Source: DATFYM01 sp035315065 (GTDB taxonomy: Bacteria; Acidobacteriota; Terriglobia; UBA7540). Taken from it: DNA of 37,543 bases. Below the pieces are notes generated by a model. The model was not told where the DNA came from. It worked only from the letters and a program-made list of their open reading frames with translations, and did not search any database. The stretch lies in NCBI GenBank assembly GCA_035315065.1, contig DATFYM010000199.1, forward strand, positions 1-37,543, in the 5' to 3' direction. This document shows positions 16,597-24,160 of the stretch, piece by piece. The number at the start of each line of letters is the position of its first letter. Position 1 is the stretch's first letter. The translations under genes were made by a program, and so were the position numbers.

Positions 16597-17976
16597 TTAT
16601 CCGGTCCACGACTCTTCAATCTCTTCGAGAGTGCGCCCCTTGGTCTCGGGCACCATGCGCGCCGAGAAAAGCAGGGCGGCGCCGCACGCCACTGCGTAGA
16701 GCCAGAACGAACCTCTTGCTCCCAGGACTTCGACCAACGTCAGGAACGTCATGGTCACGACCAAGTCGGAAATCCAGATCACCACGGAAGCCAGCGACAT
16801 TGCCTGTCCGCGCACCGTAGTAGGGTAGATTTCGGAGATCAGCAACCAGAATATCGGACCCAGTCCGATGGCAAACGAGGCGAGATAAGCGATAACGTCA
16901 ATCAGGATGGCGTTACGCGGAACGTGACTGGCGCCAAATAGATAGCCCAGGTGGATTAAGCTCAGGCCCATCCCGGCGATGCCCAGCAATAGCAGCGGCC
17001 GGCGTCCAACGCGGTCCAGCAAGAAGAGTGACAAGATCGTGAAAGCGAGATTCACGCCGCCCACCAGCACCGTGGCGAGTATCGCACTGGAAGCGCTGTG
17101 AAATCCTGCCATTTGCAGGATGGTCGGGGTGTAATAGATGATGGTGTTCACCCCGGTGATCTGCTGGAAGATCGCCAGGAGAACCCCCACCAAGAGAGGC
17201 CTGCGAAACCGGGGGGCGAAAAGGTCCCGAAACCTCAGATTGTCTGTTTGTGTGACCTCCCGGAGCTCCTGCAAGTCATGTTGGGCCTCTTCGGGCGTTT
17301 CAACCCGAGAGAGGATTCCCAGCGCCTCGTCAAGCCGCCCGTGGGCCGCCAGCCAGCGCGGACTCTCGGGAAGAAAGGCCAAGGCAACCAGTAGGATCAA
17401 CGAGGGTACGACGGCGCTGCCAAACATGGCCCGCCAGTTGCCCGTTCCCGAAAAGACGTAGTCTACGTAGTAGGCCACCACGATGCCGGTAACGATCGCA
17501 AGCTGGTTGAGGGTAACAAACGCGCCGCGGATCCGCGCCGGCGCCACCTCGGCGATGTAAAGCGGTGTAATCATCGACGCGACACCCACGGCCACACCCA
17601 CCAAAAAGCGCGCGACGAGGAACACCGCCAGTCCATTGGCCAAGCCTGTGACCACCGCAAACACTCCGAAGATGATCGCATCGACAATCAGCACCGGCTT
17701 CCGCCCGAACCGGTCCGCGAAGTACCCGGCAACCGCGGCTCCGAGCGCCGCCCCGCCCAAGACAATGCTCACCGCCAGTTCGGTCCCGGTGGAACTGAGC
17801 TGAAATAGTTGGCGCACAAAGAGGATAGCCCCGGAAATGACGCTGGTGTCGTAACCGAAGAGCAGGCCTCCGACGGCGGCCGTGACCGCAATCAACAGCG
17901 CATAGGCACTGCTACCATTGGCGGTGGGTCTGGTACGCGCTACCCCGAACGGCCCCTGACGGCTGGACAAGTTCAT
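16597..17976 (-). CDS. MFS sugar porter (XylE/GalP type)
   Basis: A protein of about 459 aa with 12 predicted helices in the sugar porter family, probably sugar:H+ symport across the inner membrane. Signatures are GGLLFGYDTSVISGA in helix 1, DRFGRKPVL in loop 2-3, ARFLVGVAVGVASMITPLYIAE, PARIRGAFVTLNQL, LPESPRWL before the central loop, QQITGVNTIIYY in helix 7, DRVGRRPLLL, and PETKGRTLEEIEE at the end. ATG 17976 is taken as the start. A GTG at 18018 would overlap the end of the MBL gene by 8 bp and is also possible; neither has a clear ribosome site. It is the last gene of the five-gene operon starting at 22331, so it likely imports the sugar that the operon degrades. Confidence 0.94.
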   Translation of the reverse strand: MNLSSRQGPFGVARTRPTANGSSAYALLIAVTAAVGGLLFGYDTSVISGAILFVRQLFQLSSTGTELAVSIVLGGAALGAAVAGYFADRFGRKPVLIVDAIIFGVFAVVTGLANGLAVFLVARFLVGVAVGVASMITPLYIAEVAPARIRGAFVTLNQLAIVTGIVVAYYVDYVFSGTGNWRAMFGSAVVPSLILLVALAFLPESPRWLAAHGRLDEALGILSRVETPEEAQHDLQELREVTQTDNLRFRDLFAPRFRRPLLVGVLLAIFQQITGVNTIIYYTPTILQMAGFHSASSAILATVLVGGVNLAFTILSLFLLDRVGRRPLLLLGIAGMGLSLIHLGYLFGASHVPRNAILIDVIAYLASFAIGLGPIFWLLISEIYPTTVRGQAMSLASVVIWISDLVVTMTFLTLVEVLGARGSFWLYAVACGAALLFSARMVPETKGRTLEEIEESWTG

Positions 17977-18010
17977 TTTGATCCGTAAACACTCACGCTG
18001 CGCTGCGATG

Positions 18011-18976
18011 TCAAACACGACGATAGACGACAGGATGCACGGATCTCTCTACCGACAGAATTCCTTGCGAGATGCCGCGCTCGAGGTGACCCAGGAATGC
18101 GAAGCTGAGCTCCCTGTGCCCGCTGGCCGGCCATTCGCCCAGCTTACCTCCCAGAGATTCGCACAGTTCGCGCAGAGTGGCTCCGGAAGGGTGCTGCGCC
18201 AGGTAGTCGTGAATAAGACGATCAGCCGCTTCTACGAAGTTCCTGGAAGAGGCGCAGAACTCGTGTATCTCCTGTTCGCCTTGCCAGATCGGCCAGTGAC
18301 ATCCCACCACGCGTTCCGCACCAAGATGCTCAATGCGGCTGATCGTTTGCAGGTAGGCCTCCACGTAGAGGTAGGTTGGGCACAAAGCCCATCCACCCTT
18401 CAGCGACCGGTACCCTCTTCCCTGGATCGCGTCGCCATAGAAAAGCACCCGATGCTTGCGATCGTAGACGCCTAAGTGCCCATGGCTATGGCCGGGCAGG
18501 TGTAAGACGTCGAGAAGGCGGTCTGAACCCAGGCTCAGTGTCTCACCGCCCGTCAGGCCGAGAAAAACCGTCACCCTGCCGGAACACGAATCCCGGATGG
18601 CAGCGGCGGTCTGCTCATCGTAGAAGATACCGTGATCCCGACGATAGTGATCGTAGCGAATTGAAAAGAGGCGCGCGGGTGATTCGATCAACGGCCGATC
18701 GGCGGCGCCACAGGCAATCCGGAGGTGGGGATATCTCCTCACCATTTCGCCGGCGCCGCCTGAGTGATCCGTGTCGGGGTGGGTGATCACCAGCAAGGTA
18801 AGAGCTTCCCCTTGCAGGCCTATCGTCGCGAGATACTGGGGCACATCCTCGGCGGCGTGGAATCTTGTACCGCAATCGAGCAGTAGCGCCTCTCTCTCCC
18901 CAATGAGCAGCGGCAGATACAGGGGCCGGCCGCCCATTTCACATTCGATCAGGTGTGCCCCAGGATAGATTTCCAT
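18011..18976 (-). CDS. MBL-fold metallo-hydrolase (possible sugar lactonase)
   Basis: A 321-aa metallo-beta-lactamase-fold enzyme. The metal motif reads THPDTDHSGG (H66, D68, D70, H71), a recognised HxDxDH variant of the usual HxHxDH. Downstream ligand candidates are HLPGHSHGHLG and FYGDAIQG, then GCHWPIW. The C-terminus is helical. ATG 18976 has AGGAA five bases upstream and sits 7 bp after the stop of the dehydratase gene; the longer start at 19006 would overlap that gene. In an operon with a dehydrogenase and an aldonate dehydratase, hydrolysis of a sugar lactone is a sensible role, but the family hydrolyses many substrates, so this is inference. Confidence 0.9.
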   Translation of the reverse strand: MEIYPGAHLIECEMGGRPLYLPLLIGEREALLLDCGTRFHAAEDVPQYLATIGLQGEALTLLVITHPDTDHSGGAGEMVRRYPHLRIACGAADRPLIESPARLFSIRYDHYRRDHGIFYDEQTAAAIRDSCSGRVTVFLGLTGGETLSLGSDRLLDVLHLPGHSHGHLGVYDRKHRVLFYGDAIQGRGYRSLKGGWALCPTYLYVEAYLQTISRIEHLGAERVVGCHWPIWQGEQEIHEFCASSRNFVEAADRLIHDYLAQHPSGATLRELCESLGGKLGEWPASGHRELSFAFLGHLERGISQGILSVERSVHPVVYRRV

Positions 18977-18983
18977 CTTGTTC

Positions 18984-20153
18984 CTACCAGTCGAGAATAG
19001 CGCCATCCTCCGCCCGGATCGTCGTGGAGTGCATCACCTCTTGCTGGAATGGATGCTTGGCCGCTTCCTGCTCGTCGACCTCAACCCCGAGGCCCGGCTT
19101 TTCGGATTTCAGCCAATAGCCGTCGCGAGTCTCGAGCGAGTGTCGCACCACTTCCCAGCGCCACGGCACGTCACTGAGCATGTCCTCCTGAATCAGGAAG
19201 TTCGGAGTGGACAAGTCAAAGTGGAGGGCTGCGGCGTTGGCCACCGGTCCTAGCGGGTTATGAGGAGCCACGCCCATGTAATACGCCTCCGCCATGGCGG
19301 CGATTTTCTTGCCTTCCATCAATCCGCCGCAGTGGCACAGGTCGGGCTGAATCACGTGGCAAGCCTGTTGCTCGAAAATTTCCCGAAACTGATGCCTGGT
19401 CACCAGGCGTTCGCCGGTGGCGATGGGCACATGCACAGCCTGCCGGACTTCGCGCATTGCCGCCACGTTTTCGGGCGGCACCGGTTCTTCACAGAAGAAG
19501 GGGTCGAACTCAGCCAGAGCGTTGATGTATTGAATCGCCATCGCAGGGTAGGCGCGGCCGTGGAAGTCAATCATGATATCTACGCTGTCGCCGACGGCGA
19601 GGCGCAACTTTTCCATCAGCCCGCGGAGTCGCTTGACGTAAGGAACTCCCATCAAGGGCTCAGAATAGGGCACGAAAACCACCTTCAGGGCCGTATAGCC
19701 CCGCGCCACCACTTGCTGAGCCAGATCAATGAGCGGCCCAGGGTCGAAGGTCTCATACACGGCTTTCATGCCGCCGCCACCCAGGTGCGTATACATTCGC
19801 ACCCGGTCGCGCACGGCTCCCCCCAACAGCCTGTAGACCGGGACGCCCAAAGACTTACCGAGGATATCCCAGCATCCCTGCTCGATGGCGCTGATCCCGC
19901 TCATGCCAATCACGCCCAGCCGCCAAAACGATTGCCGATAGAGTTTTTGATACAGGTGCTCGATTCGAGTCGGGTCCTCGCCCATCACCATCGGGGCCAA
20001 GTCTTCCACCACACCCACCACGGCCCGTGTCTTCCACTCGAGAGAAGCTTCTCCCCAACCGAACAATCCAGCTTCGCTGGTCTCCACCTTGACGAAAACC
20101 CAGTTGCGCATCTCGGCATTCACAACGACGGTCTTCACGGCAGTGATCTTCAT
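18984..20153 (-). CDS. Enolase-superfamily sugar-acid dehydratase (galactonate dehydratase-like)
   Basis: A 389-aa mandelate racemase/muconate lactonising family protein most like D-galactonate dehydratase, which turns an aldonate into a 2-keto-3-deoxy acid. Metal ligands are D196 (MIDFHGR), E222 (FCEEPVPPEN) and E248 (ATGERLVTR). Catalytic bases are H198 and H298 (APHNPLGP). All five fit the E. coli DgoD positions as I recall them (D183, H185, E209, E235, H285) with a constant offset of 13, strong support for the DgoD type. The exact sugar acid may differ. Its ATG is three bases after the SDR stop, so the genes are translationally coupled. Product-processing kinase and aldolase genes are not in the window. 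Confidence 0.94.
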   Translation of the reverse strand: MKITAVKTVVVNAEMRNWVFVKVETSEAGLFGWGEASLEWKTRAVVGVVEDLAPMVMGEDPTRIEHLYQKLYRQSFWRLGVIGMSGISAIEQGCWDILGKSLGVPVYRLLGGAVRDRVRMYTHLGGGGMKAVYETFDPGPLIDLAQQVVARGYTALKVVFVPYSEPLMGVPYVKRLRGLMEKLRLAVGDSVDIMIDFHGRAYPAMAIQYINALAEFDPFFCEEPVPPENVAAMREVRQAVHVPIATGERLVTRHQFREIFEQQACHVIQPDLCHCGGLMEGKKIAAMAEAYYMGVAPHNPLGPVANAAALHFDLSTPNFLIQEDMLSDVPWRWEVVRHSLETRDGYWLKSEKPGLGVEVDEQEAAKHPFQQEVMHSTTIRAEDGAILDW

Positions 20154-20156
20154 ATT

Positions 20157-20942
20157 TCAGTCCATGGGGTAGAGGCTGCAGCCTCCGTCCACCAGCAGCG
20201 TGGCCCCAGTCATGTAGTCCGACGCTTCGGAACAAAGAAAAACAAACGCTCCCGCAACCGACTCCGGCGGTTGCATGAATCCCAGAGGAATGGCCCTCTC
20301 GGCCCGGCGCCGATACTCGGGTTCGGTATCCCACTGTCGCTTGGCCATACCCGCGGCCACGATCCCCGGGGCCACGGCATTGACCCGTATCCCCTTCGGC
20401 GCCAATTCGCGCGCCATGCCACGCATGAGCATGCTCATCCCGCTCTTGGAAACCGTGTAAAGAGTGATTTCGGGCCACGGCACGTCCTGGACCCAGGAAG
20501 ATGTGAAGACAATTTTCCCTTTCGTTTCTTGCCGTACCATGGTCTGGGCCGCCGCTTGTGCTACCAGGAAAGCACCCTTGAGGTTGACGGCCATTACCTC
20601 ATCCCATTCCTTCTCGGTGTACTCCAGGACGGGACCAGAAACGACGATTCCGGCGTGGCACAAAGCTACATCCAGCCGGCCAAAGCGGTCCACAGTTCTG
20701 GCAATGAGAGATTTTACCTGTTCGGGCTTCGTCACGTCGGCACGCACGTAGTGGCAGCGTTCCAAGGGCCAACCCGCTTCTGCTATCTGTCTTTGCGCGT
20801 CTTCCTCCGGCAAAAAGTCATTAACGGCAACCTGCGCCGCGTGGGCGAGCAAATGGGCGACCACGACTTTGCCAATCGCGCCCAGTCCACCGGTAATCAG
20901 AATGGTCTTGCCGGTGAGACAGTCCCTGCAAAATGGGGTCAT
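20157..20942 (-). CDS. Short-chain dehydrogenase/reductase
   Basis: A 261-aa classical SDR using NAD(P). The Rossmann motif is TGGLGAIG (17-24), the strand motif CHAG replaces the usual NNAG (95-98), N120 is the structural Asn, and the catalytic set is S148/S149 with Y162 and K166 in YTVSK. The C-terminal signature is DYMTGATLLVDGGCSLYPMD. The frame is open to 21017, but those 25 extra residues translate the hairpin repeat at 20955-21046, so ATG 20942 is chosen. It lies second in the catabolic operon and probably oxidises the sugar (aldose to lactone) or a related hydroxy acid. The substrate is inferred from neighbours only. Confidence 0.92.
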   Translation of the reverse strand: MTPFCRDCLTGKTILITGGLGAIGKVVVAHLLAHAAQVAVNDFLPEEDAQRQIAEAGWPLERCHYVRADVTKPEQVKSLIARTVDRFGRLDVALCHAGIVVSGPVLEYTEKEWDEVMAVNLKGAFLVAQAAAQTMVRQETKGKIVFTSSWVQDVPWPEITLYTVSKSGMSMLMRGMARELAPKGIRVNAVAPGIVAAGMAKRQWDTEPEYRRRAERAIPLGFMQPPESVAGAFVFLCSEASDYMTGATLLVDGGCSLYPMD

Positions 20943-20954
20943 AGGACTCTTTCT

Positions 20955-21046
20955 ATTTTGGATTTTGGATTTTGGATTTTGGATTGAAGAGAAGAGCGAC
21001 CCTAGCCCGTTCTTCAATCCGAAATCCGAAATCCAAAATCCAAAAT
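20955..21046. repeat. TTTTGGAT hairpin repeat
   Basis: ATTTTGGATTTTGGATTTTGG plus a further TTTTGGATTGAAGAG on the left is complementary to CTTCAATCCGAAATCCGAAA plus TCCAAAATCCAAAAT on the right (21012-21046), giving about 35 paired bases around a 22-base loop. It lies within the operon between the DUF4380 and SDR genes and could form a stable hairpin in the mRNA between them. Confidence 0.85.
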
Positions 21047-21056
21047 GAAGACACCA

Positions 21057-22331
21057 TCACGACACGACGGCATCATCCACGATACCCAGCACGCTCCCGC
21101 TTCTTCCTCTCAGCCTCAACCTGATCCGGTTCAGTCCTTCTTCCAGTGGGAGCGAGCAATCGAGTTGGCACGCCGCCAATGGACCACAGGAACCAAGAGT
21201 CTGCACACCTCCCACCTTCCCACTGTGGAAGACGCAGACTAGTTCCAGGAGCCCGACCTGGAAGAAGCCAAATGATCCCGTTATCCGCACTTCCTTTCCG
21301 TGGCGCCTCGCCATTAAGCGGTTCCCTATGCCTGCGAAACGATTAACTGAACTGATGGTGTCCACGTCGATTGAAGTGCAGTGCCACGAAGTCTGAAAAG
21401 CGTACTCTTCCCTCGGTTGGAGCTGAACCAGCGGGCTCAGCACTTCGGTTTCAATGTAGGGGTCGCATCCATTGGGGTCCTGTTCTACATCGATTCTCTC
21501 GCCCTGAATGGTAAACGAGCCGTGGCCGTTTACCCAGAACTCAACGGCAGCGTCGTCAGGATAAGGCGATGCCGGGAATAGCGGAAAAGTCTCCGCGAGC
21601 GCGACTGCCCGGCGTGTGTCGAGGGTAGACAGCCACCCCTGCTCCGGTATCATCGTGAACTTCGCTACTTGGTCCACGTAGCGCAGCCTGCAAAGCTGCT
21701 CCTGCGGATCGAAGCTTATCCCCTCGTACACCCGGTCACCATACGTCTGGCGGTAAGCGTGACTGGGCACGAAAACCGAGAGGTCCCGGTGTGCGGGCTG
21801 CTGGGTCACCTGCCAGACTGCCCAGCGGACCGGCCGGCTCGATGTGTTCCGCATCGTATGCCGGATTTCGATGGTGGATGAGTCCTGGAAGATTCTAATC
21901 GTCCTTGAAAGCGTGAGGCCGGTGTACTCGTCCGGCTGGCTCTCCAGGCGCACCGCCGCGGTCGCTTGTTGTTCGTTAAGAACCTGGCATGAGTAGGGTC
22001 CGCCATCAAGGACCGGATCGGGGGGGCCGGGCCATTCAGCGTTGCCCGACCACCCCTGGGGAGCCGGCCAAACCTTACTGCCTCCGTAGTTCTTCCAGCC
22101 CAAATCGAGATTGTTCTCCTCCGGCGAGAACACGCGGCCCGCGTGGCGACGGTTGACGTAAAGAAGGTCCGAATCGCCGATTCGCAATTGGATGACCCGA
22201 CCCCCGATCTCCGGCACGACAAACAATTCCATGATCCCGTTGGCCAGGCGGACCGATCTCCAACCGCGATAGTCCTCCCTCGTGACGGTGCAGGGGAAGC
22301 CGGCAATCGATTGCTCGGCAATAGTACTCAT
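21057..22331 (-). CDS. DUF4380-type aldose-epimerase-like protein
   Basis: A 424-aa protein related to DUF4380 and the galactose-mutarotase-like fold. N-terminal signatures are LANGIMELFVVPEIGGRVIQ, then DLLYVNRRHAGRVF and NYGGSKVWPAPQGW. The central region has repeated beta strands (LTLSRTIRIFQDSSTIEIRH, RWAVWQVTQQP), and the C-terminal part (PYIETEVLSPLVQLQPREEY, QTSWHCTSI) matches the end of the mutarotase-like fold with a further 90-residue beta tail. There is no signal peptide. It is the first gene of the leftward operon, with a leader of about 235 bases from the predicted promoter at 22575-22603. It probably acts on the anomeric or C-epimer form of the imported sugar; direct evidence is lacking. 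Confidence 0.85.
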   Translation of the reverse strand: MSTIAEQSIAGFPCTVTREDYRGWRSVRLANGIMELFVVPEIGGRVIQLRIGDSDLLYVNRRHAGRVFSPEENNLDLGWKNYGGSKVWPAPQGWSGNAEWPGPPDPVLDGGPYSCQVLNEQQATAAVRLESQPDEYTGLTLSRTIRIFQDSSTIEIRHTMRNTSSRPVRWAVWQVTQQPAHRDLSVFVPSHAYRQTYGDRVYEGISFDPQEQLCRLRYVDQVAKFTMIPEQGWLSTLDTRRAVALAETFPLFPASPYPDDAAVEFWVNGHGSFTIQGERIDVEQDPNGCDPYIETEVLSPLVQLQPREEYAFQTSWHCTSIDVDTISSVNRFAGIGNRLMARRHGKEVRITGSFGFFQVGLLELVCVFHSGKVGGVQTLGSCGPLAACQLDCSLPLEEGLNRIRLRLRGRSGSVLGIVDDAVVS

Positions 22332-22574
22332 CGTCTTGCGTATGACCTCGGACGTAGATGAAATTTTCGAGAATTCCGCCTTCGATGCTCGTCATTCACC
22401 ACCCAAGGCTGATGTGAACGCCGGGCGACTCGTCCGGCCGGTTCCTCCGCTTGCCGAAGACAATCCGATCTAAGTCGGCGTCTCATAGCACCCGCCCTGC
22501 CAGTTGCAGATCGCATCGGTACATCCTCGACCCCTCGATCGGGATGCGCCACATCTCTCGCGCCTGGTAGGGCG

Positions 22575-22603
22575 ACTATAGCGTTAACGAACACGCAGTG
22601 CAA
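22575..22603 (-). promoter_or_regulatory. Promoter of the leftward catabolic operon, with operator in its spacer
   Basis: On the minus strand TTGCAC (22603-22598), 17 bases, then TATAGT (22580-22575). The -10 matches five of six and the -35 three of six. The putative LacI-type site TAGCGTTAACG (plus strand 22579-22589) lies in the spacer and overlaps the -10. Transcription would start near 22568 and run into the DUF4380 gene at 22331. The stretch between shows no credible gene. Confidence 0.55.
22579..22589 (+). promoter_or_regulatory. Putative LacI-family operator, copy 1
   Basis: TAGCGTTAACG, with the palindromic core CGTTAACG, sits between the -35 and -10 of the leftward operon promoter. 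The same 11 bases occur at 24084-24094 near the TonB-receptor promoter. The LacI-family gene at 22724 is the obvious candidate binder. Confidence 0.6.
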
Positions 22604-22666
22604 GGTCTTTCTTCGGCGTCAGCGGTGCTGCGGAGGCGTGGTTCATGTCAGGACCTGCATCGCTTT

Positions 22667-22696
22667 TTGACATAATTCACTCCGCCTATCTATACT
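22667..22696 (+). promoter_or_regulatory. Promoter of the LacI-family regulator gene
   Basis: A perfect TTGACA (22667-22672) is followed after 18 bases by TATACT (22691-22696), about 28 bp before the ATG at 22724. It is divergent from the leftward promoter, with the two -35 boxes about 65 bp apart. Confidence 0.65.
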
Positions 22697-22723
22697 TCAT
22701 CTCCGGGACAGGACCGTGCTCGT

Positions 22724-23788
22724 ATGCGGAAAATCGGAATAAGCGAAGTCGCTAAGCTGGCCAACGTATCCATCGGAACCGTTGACCGTGCTTTACACGG
22801 TCGCGCGCGGATCAGCGAGAGCACGCGCAAACGAGTCCTCGAGGTGGCCCGGCAGCTCGGCTATAGGCCGAACCTCGCCGCTCGAGCGCTTTCCGTGGGG
22901 AGTGGGAATATCCGCATCGGTGTCTGCATTCCCCGCGAGATACATTTCTTCTACGACCAGATTCGCCATGGCATCGTGGCCGAGGGACATCGCTACGAAC
23001 ACCTGGGGCTTGACTTCGTATATCGTCCTGTCGACCAACTGGGCGCGAGTGAGGTCGAGAAGGTCAAGGAACTCCTTGCCGCCGACATCAAAGCGCTGAT
23101 CCTCACTCCCGGCGATCCCCGACGGCTCAGCCCTCTCATCGATGAAGGTGAAGAGAAGGGAATCCGCGTGATTTGCGTTGCCACCGACGCACCCGCCAGT
23201 CATCGGTCGACAGTGGTTTCTGTAGACCCCGAACTTAACGGCAGGCTGGCTGGCGAACTGCTGGGCAGGCTACTGGCGCCGAAGTCACAAGTGGCCATTG
23301 TCACGGGTATGCTGCGAACCGAGGATCACCGAAAGAAGGTTCAGGGATTCTCGGAAGCCCTCCCGCAGACGTGCGCGGGTGCCAGGGTCGCGCAGGTACT
23401 CGAGGGCCATGAAGATGAGGACGAGACCTTTGTGAAGTGCGTGGACATGCTTCGTAAGCTCAGACGACTGGCTGGAGTCTACGTCAGCACCGCGAACTGC
23501 CTGCCCGTCTGCCGTGCGCTCGGCGCCCTGGGGCTGGCCGGCCGAGTCAAACTGATCACAACCGACCTTTTCCGGGAGATGGTCCCGTACTTCGAGAAGG
23601 GCACAATCGTGGCCTCAATCCATCAGCGGCCGTACGTTCAAGGGCAGACCGCCGTGCGGTTGGCGGTGGATCATCTGGTCAGCGGGCGTCCAATCCCACC
23701 CTCCCACTATCTGAATCCAGCGATTGTCTTACGCTCCAATTTGCCTCTGTTCCGCGAGATTCGTGAGGTCGAGTTTCAAACACTCTGA
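22724..23788 (+). CDS. LacI-family transcriptional regulator
   Basis: A 354-aa repressor-type regulator. The helix-turn-helix and hinge are residues 4-60 (ISEVAKLANVSIGTVDRALH, then STRKRVLEVARQLGYRPN and LAARALS), and the periplasmic-binding-protein-like effector domain runs from 63 (IRIGVCIPREI) to the end, with LILTPGDP, VSVDPELNGRLAG, QVAIVTGMLR, VYVSTANCLP and VASIHQRPYVQGQTAVRLA. The VDRALHGR recognition helix is the variant typical of sugar-responsive members. It stands between the leftward catabolic operon and the rightward receptor gene, and the shared sequence TAGCGTTAACG near both promoters is its likely operator. The inducer is probably the sugar or an intermediate (inference). 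Confidence 0.95.
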   Translation: MRKIGISEVAKLANVSIGTVDRALHGRARISESTRKRVLEVARQLGYRPNLAARALSVGSGNIRIGVCIPREIHFFYDQIRHGIVAEGHRYEHLGLDFVYRPVDQLGASEVEKVKELLAADIKALILTPGDPRRLSPLIDEGEEKGIRVICVATDAPASHRSTVVSVDPELNGRLAGELLGRLLAPKSQVAIVTGMLRTEDHRKKVQGFSEALPQTCAGARVAQVLEGHEDEDETFVKCVDMLRKLRRLAGVYVSTANCLPVCRALGALGLAGRVKLITTDLFREMVPYFEKGTIVASIHQRPYVQGQTAVRLAVDHLVSGRPIPPSHYLNPAIVLRSNLPLFREIREVEFQTL

Positions 23789-23810
23789 CCGCCAAGACAT
23801 CGGGTTGTAG

Positions 23811-23962
23811 CGGGGCGTCTCGCCCGCTGTGGTGGGAGCGTCCCGCTCCCGTGCAAGGAGGGCCAAGCACCTTAGAGGGAAGGCAAATGTAAGCTGTGAC
23901 GGGTCGGCCTGCGCGGGCAGGATGCCCGTCCCGCCAAGGCGGGAGGCGGGACGCCCGCGCTA
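23811..23962. repeat. Cluster of GC-rich short palindromes
   Basis: Successive perfect or near-perfect hairpins: GGGCG/CGCCC (23813-23825), GGGAGCG-tcc-CGCTCCC (23834-23850), GCGGGCA/TGCCCG and CCCGCC/GGCGGG with a final GGCGGGACGCCCGC in 23907-23960. They follow the LacI stop and may also end its transcript, though no T-run is present. The rest of the 372-bp gap up to 24160 holds the receptor promoter and operator. Confidence 0.7.
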
Positions 23963-24044
23963 CCTCCAATGGTTCGCTTCTCACTTTTATGTCGCGCGGC
24001 CGTTACGACGCGTCCAATGATCCAAAAGCGCGCAAAGATTCTTC

Positions 24045-24074
24045 TTGACAATCACAAATTGGTCATGATATGCG
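24045..24074 (+). promoter_or_regulatory. Promoter of the TonB-dependent receptor gene
   Basis: A perfect TTGACA (24045-24050), an 18-bp spacer and a weak TATGCG (24069-24074) preceded by the extended -10 element TG (24066-24067). Transcription would begin near 24081, at the edge of the operator-like site 24084-24094. Confidence 0.5.
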
Positions 24075-24083
24075 GTAGTGCGT

Positions 24084-24094
24084 TAGCGTTAACG
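24084..24094 (+). promoter_or_regulatory. Putative LacI-family operator, copy 2
   Basis: TAGCGTTAACG again, here inside the longer palindrome GCGTTAACGC (24086-24095). It overlaps the predicted start of transcription of the receptor gene, a classic position for repression. Confidence 0.6.
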
Positions 24095-24160
24095 CAATTT
24101 GCGCTGGAAGTCTTATTGGGACCGCGTCGGGGGATGGGAACTCAAAAGGAGGTACTCAAC

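Noticed and set aside
19260..20987. Long open frame (575 codons) on the plus strand
   Set aside because: It lies opposite the well-supported dehydratase and SDR genes, has no family features, and is a high-GC antisense shadow.
20943..21017. 25-residue N-terminal extension of the SDR
   Set aside because: It translates the TTTTGGAT hairpin repeat; the ATG at 20942 starts the real Rossmann fold.
22328..22603. Minus-strand 91-codon frame in the leader of the catabolic operon
   Set aside because: No ribosome site, Arg-rich composition and overlap with the DUF4380 start; no sign of a real leader peptide.
23969..24160. 64-residue N-terminal extension of the TonB receptor
   Set aside because: It covers the predicted promoter and operator; the strong AAAGGAGGT site points to ATG 24161.
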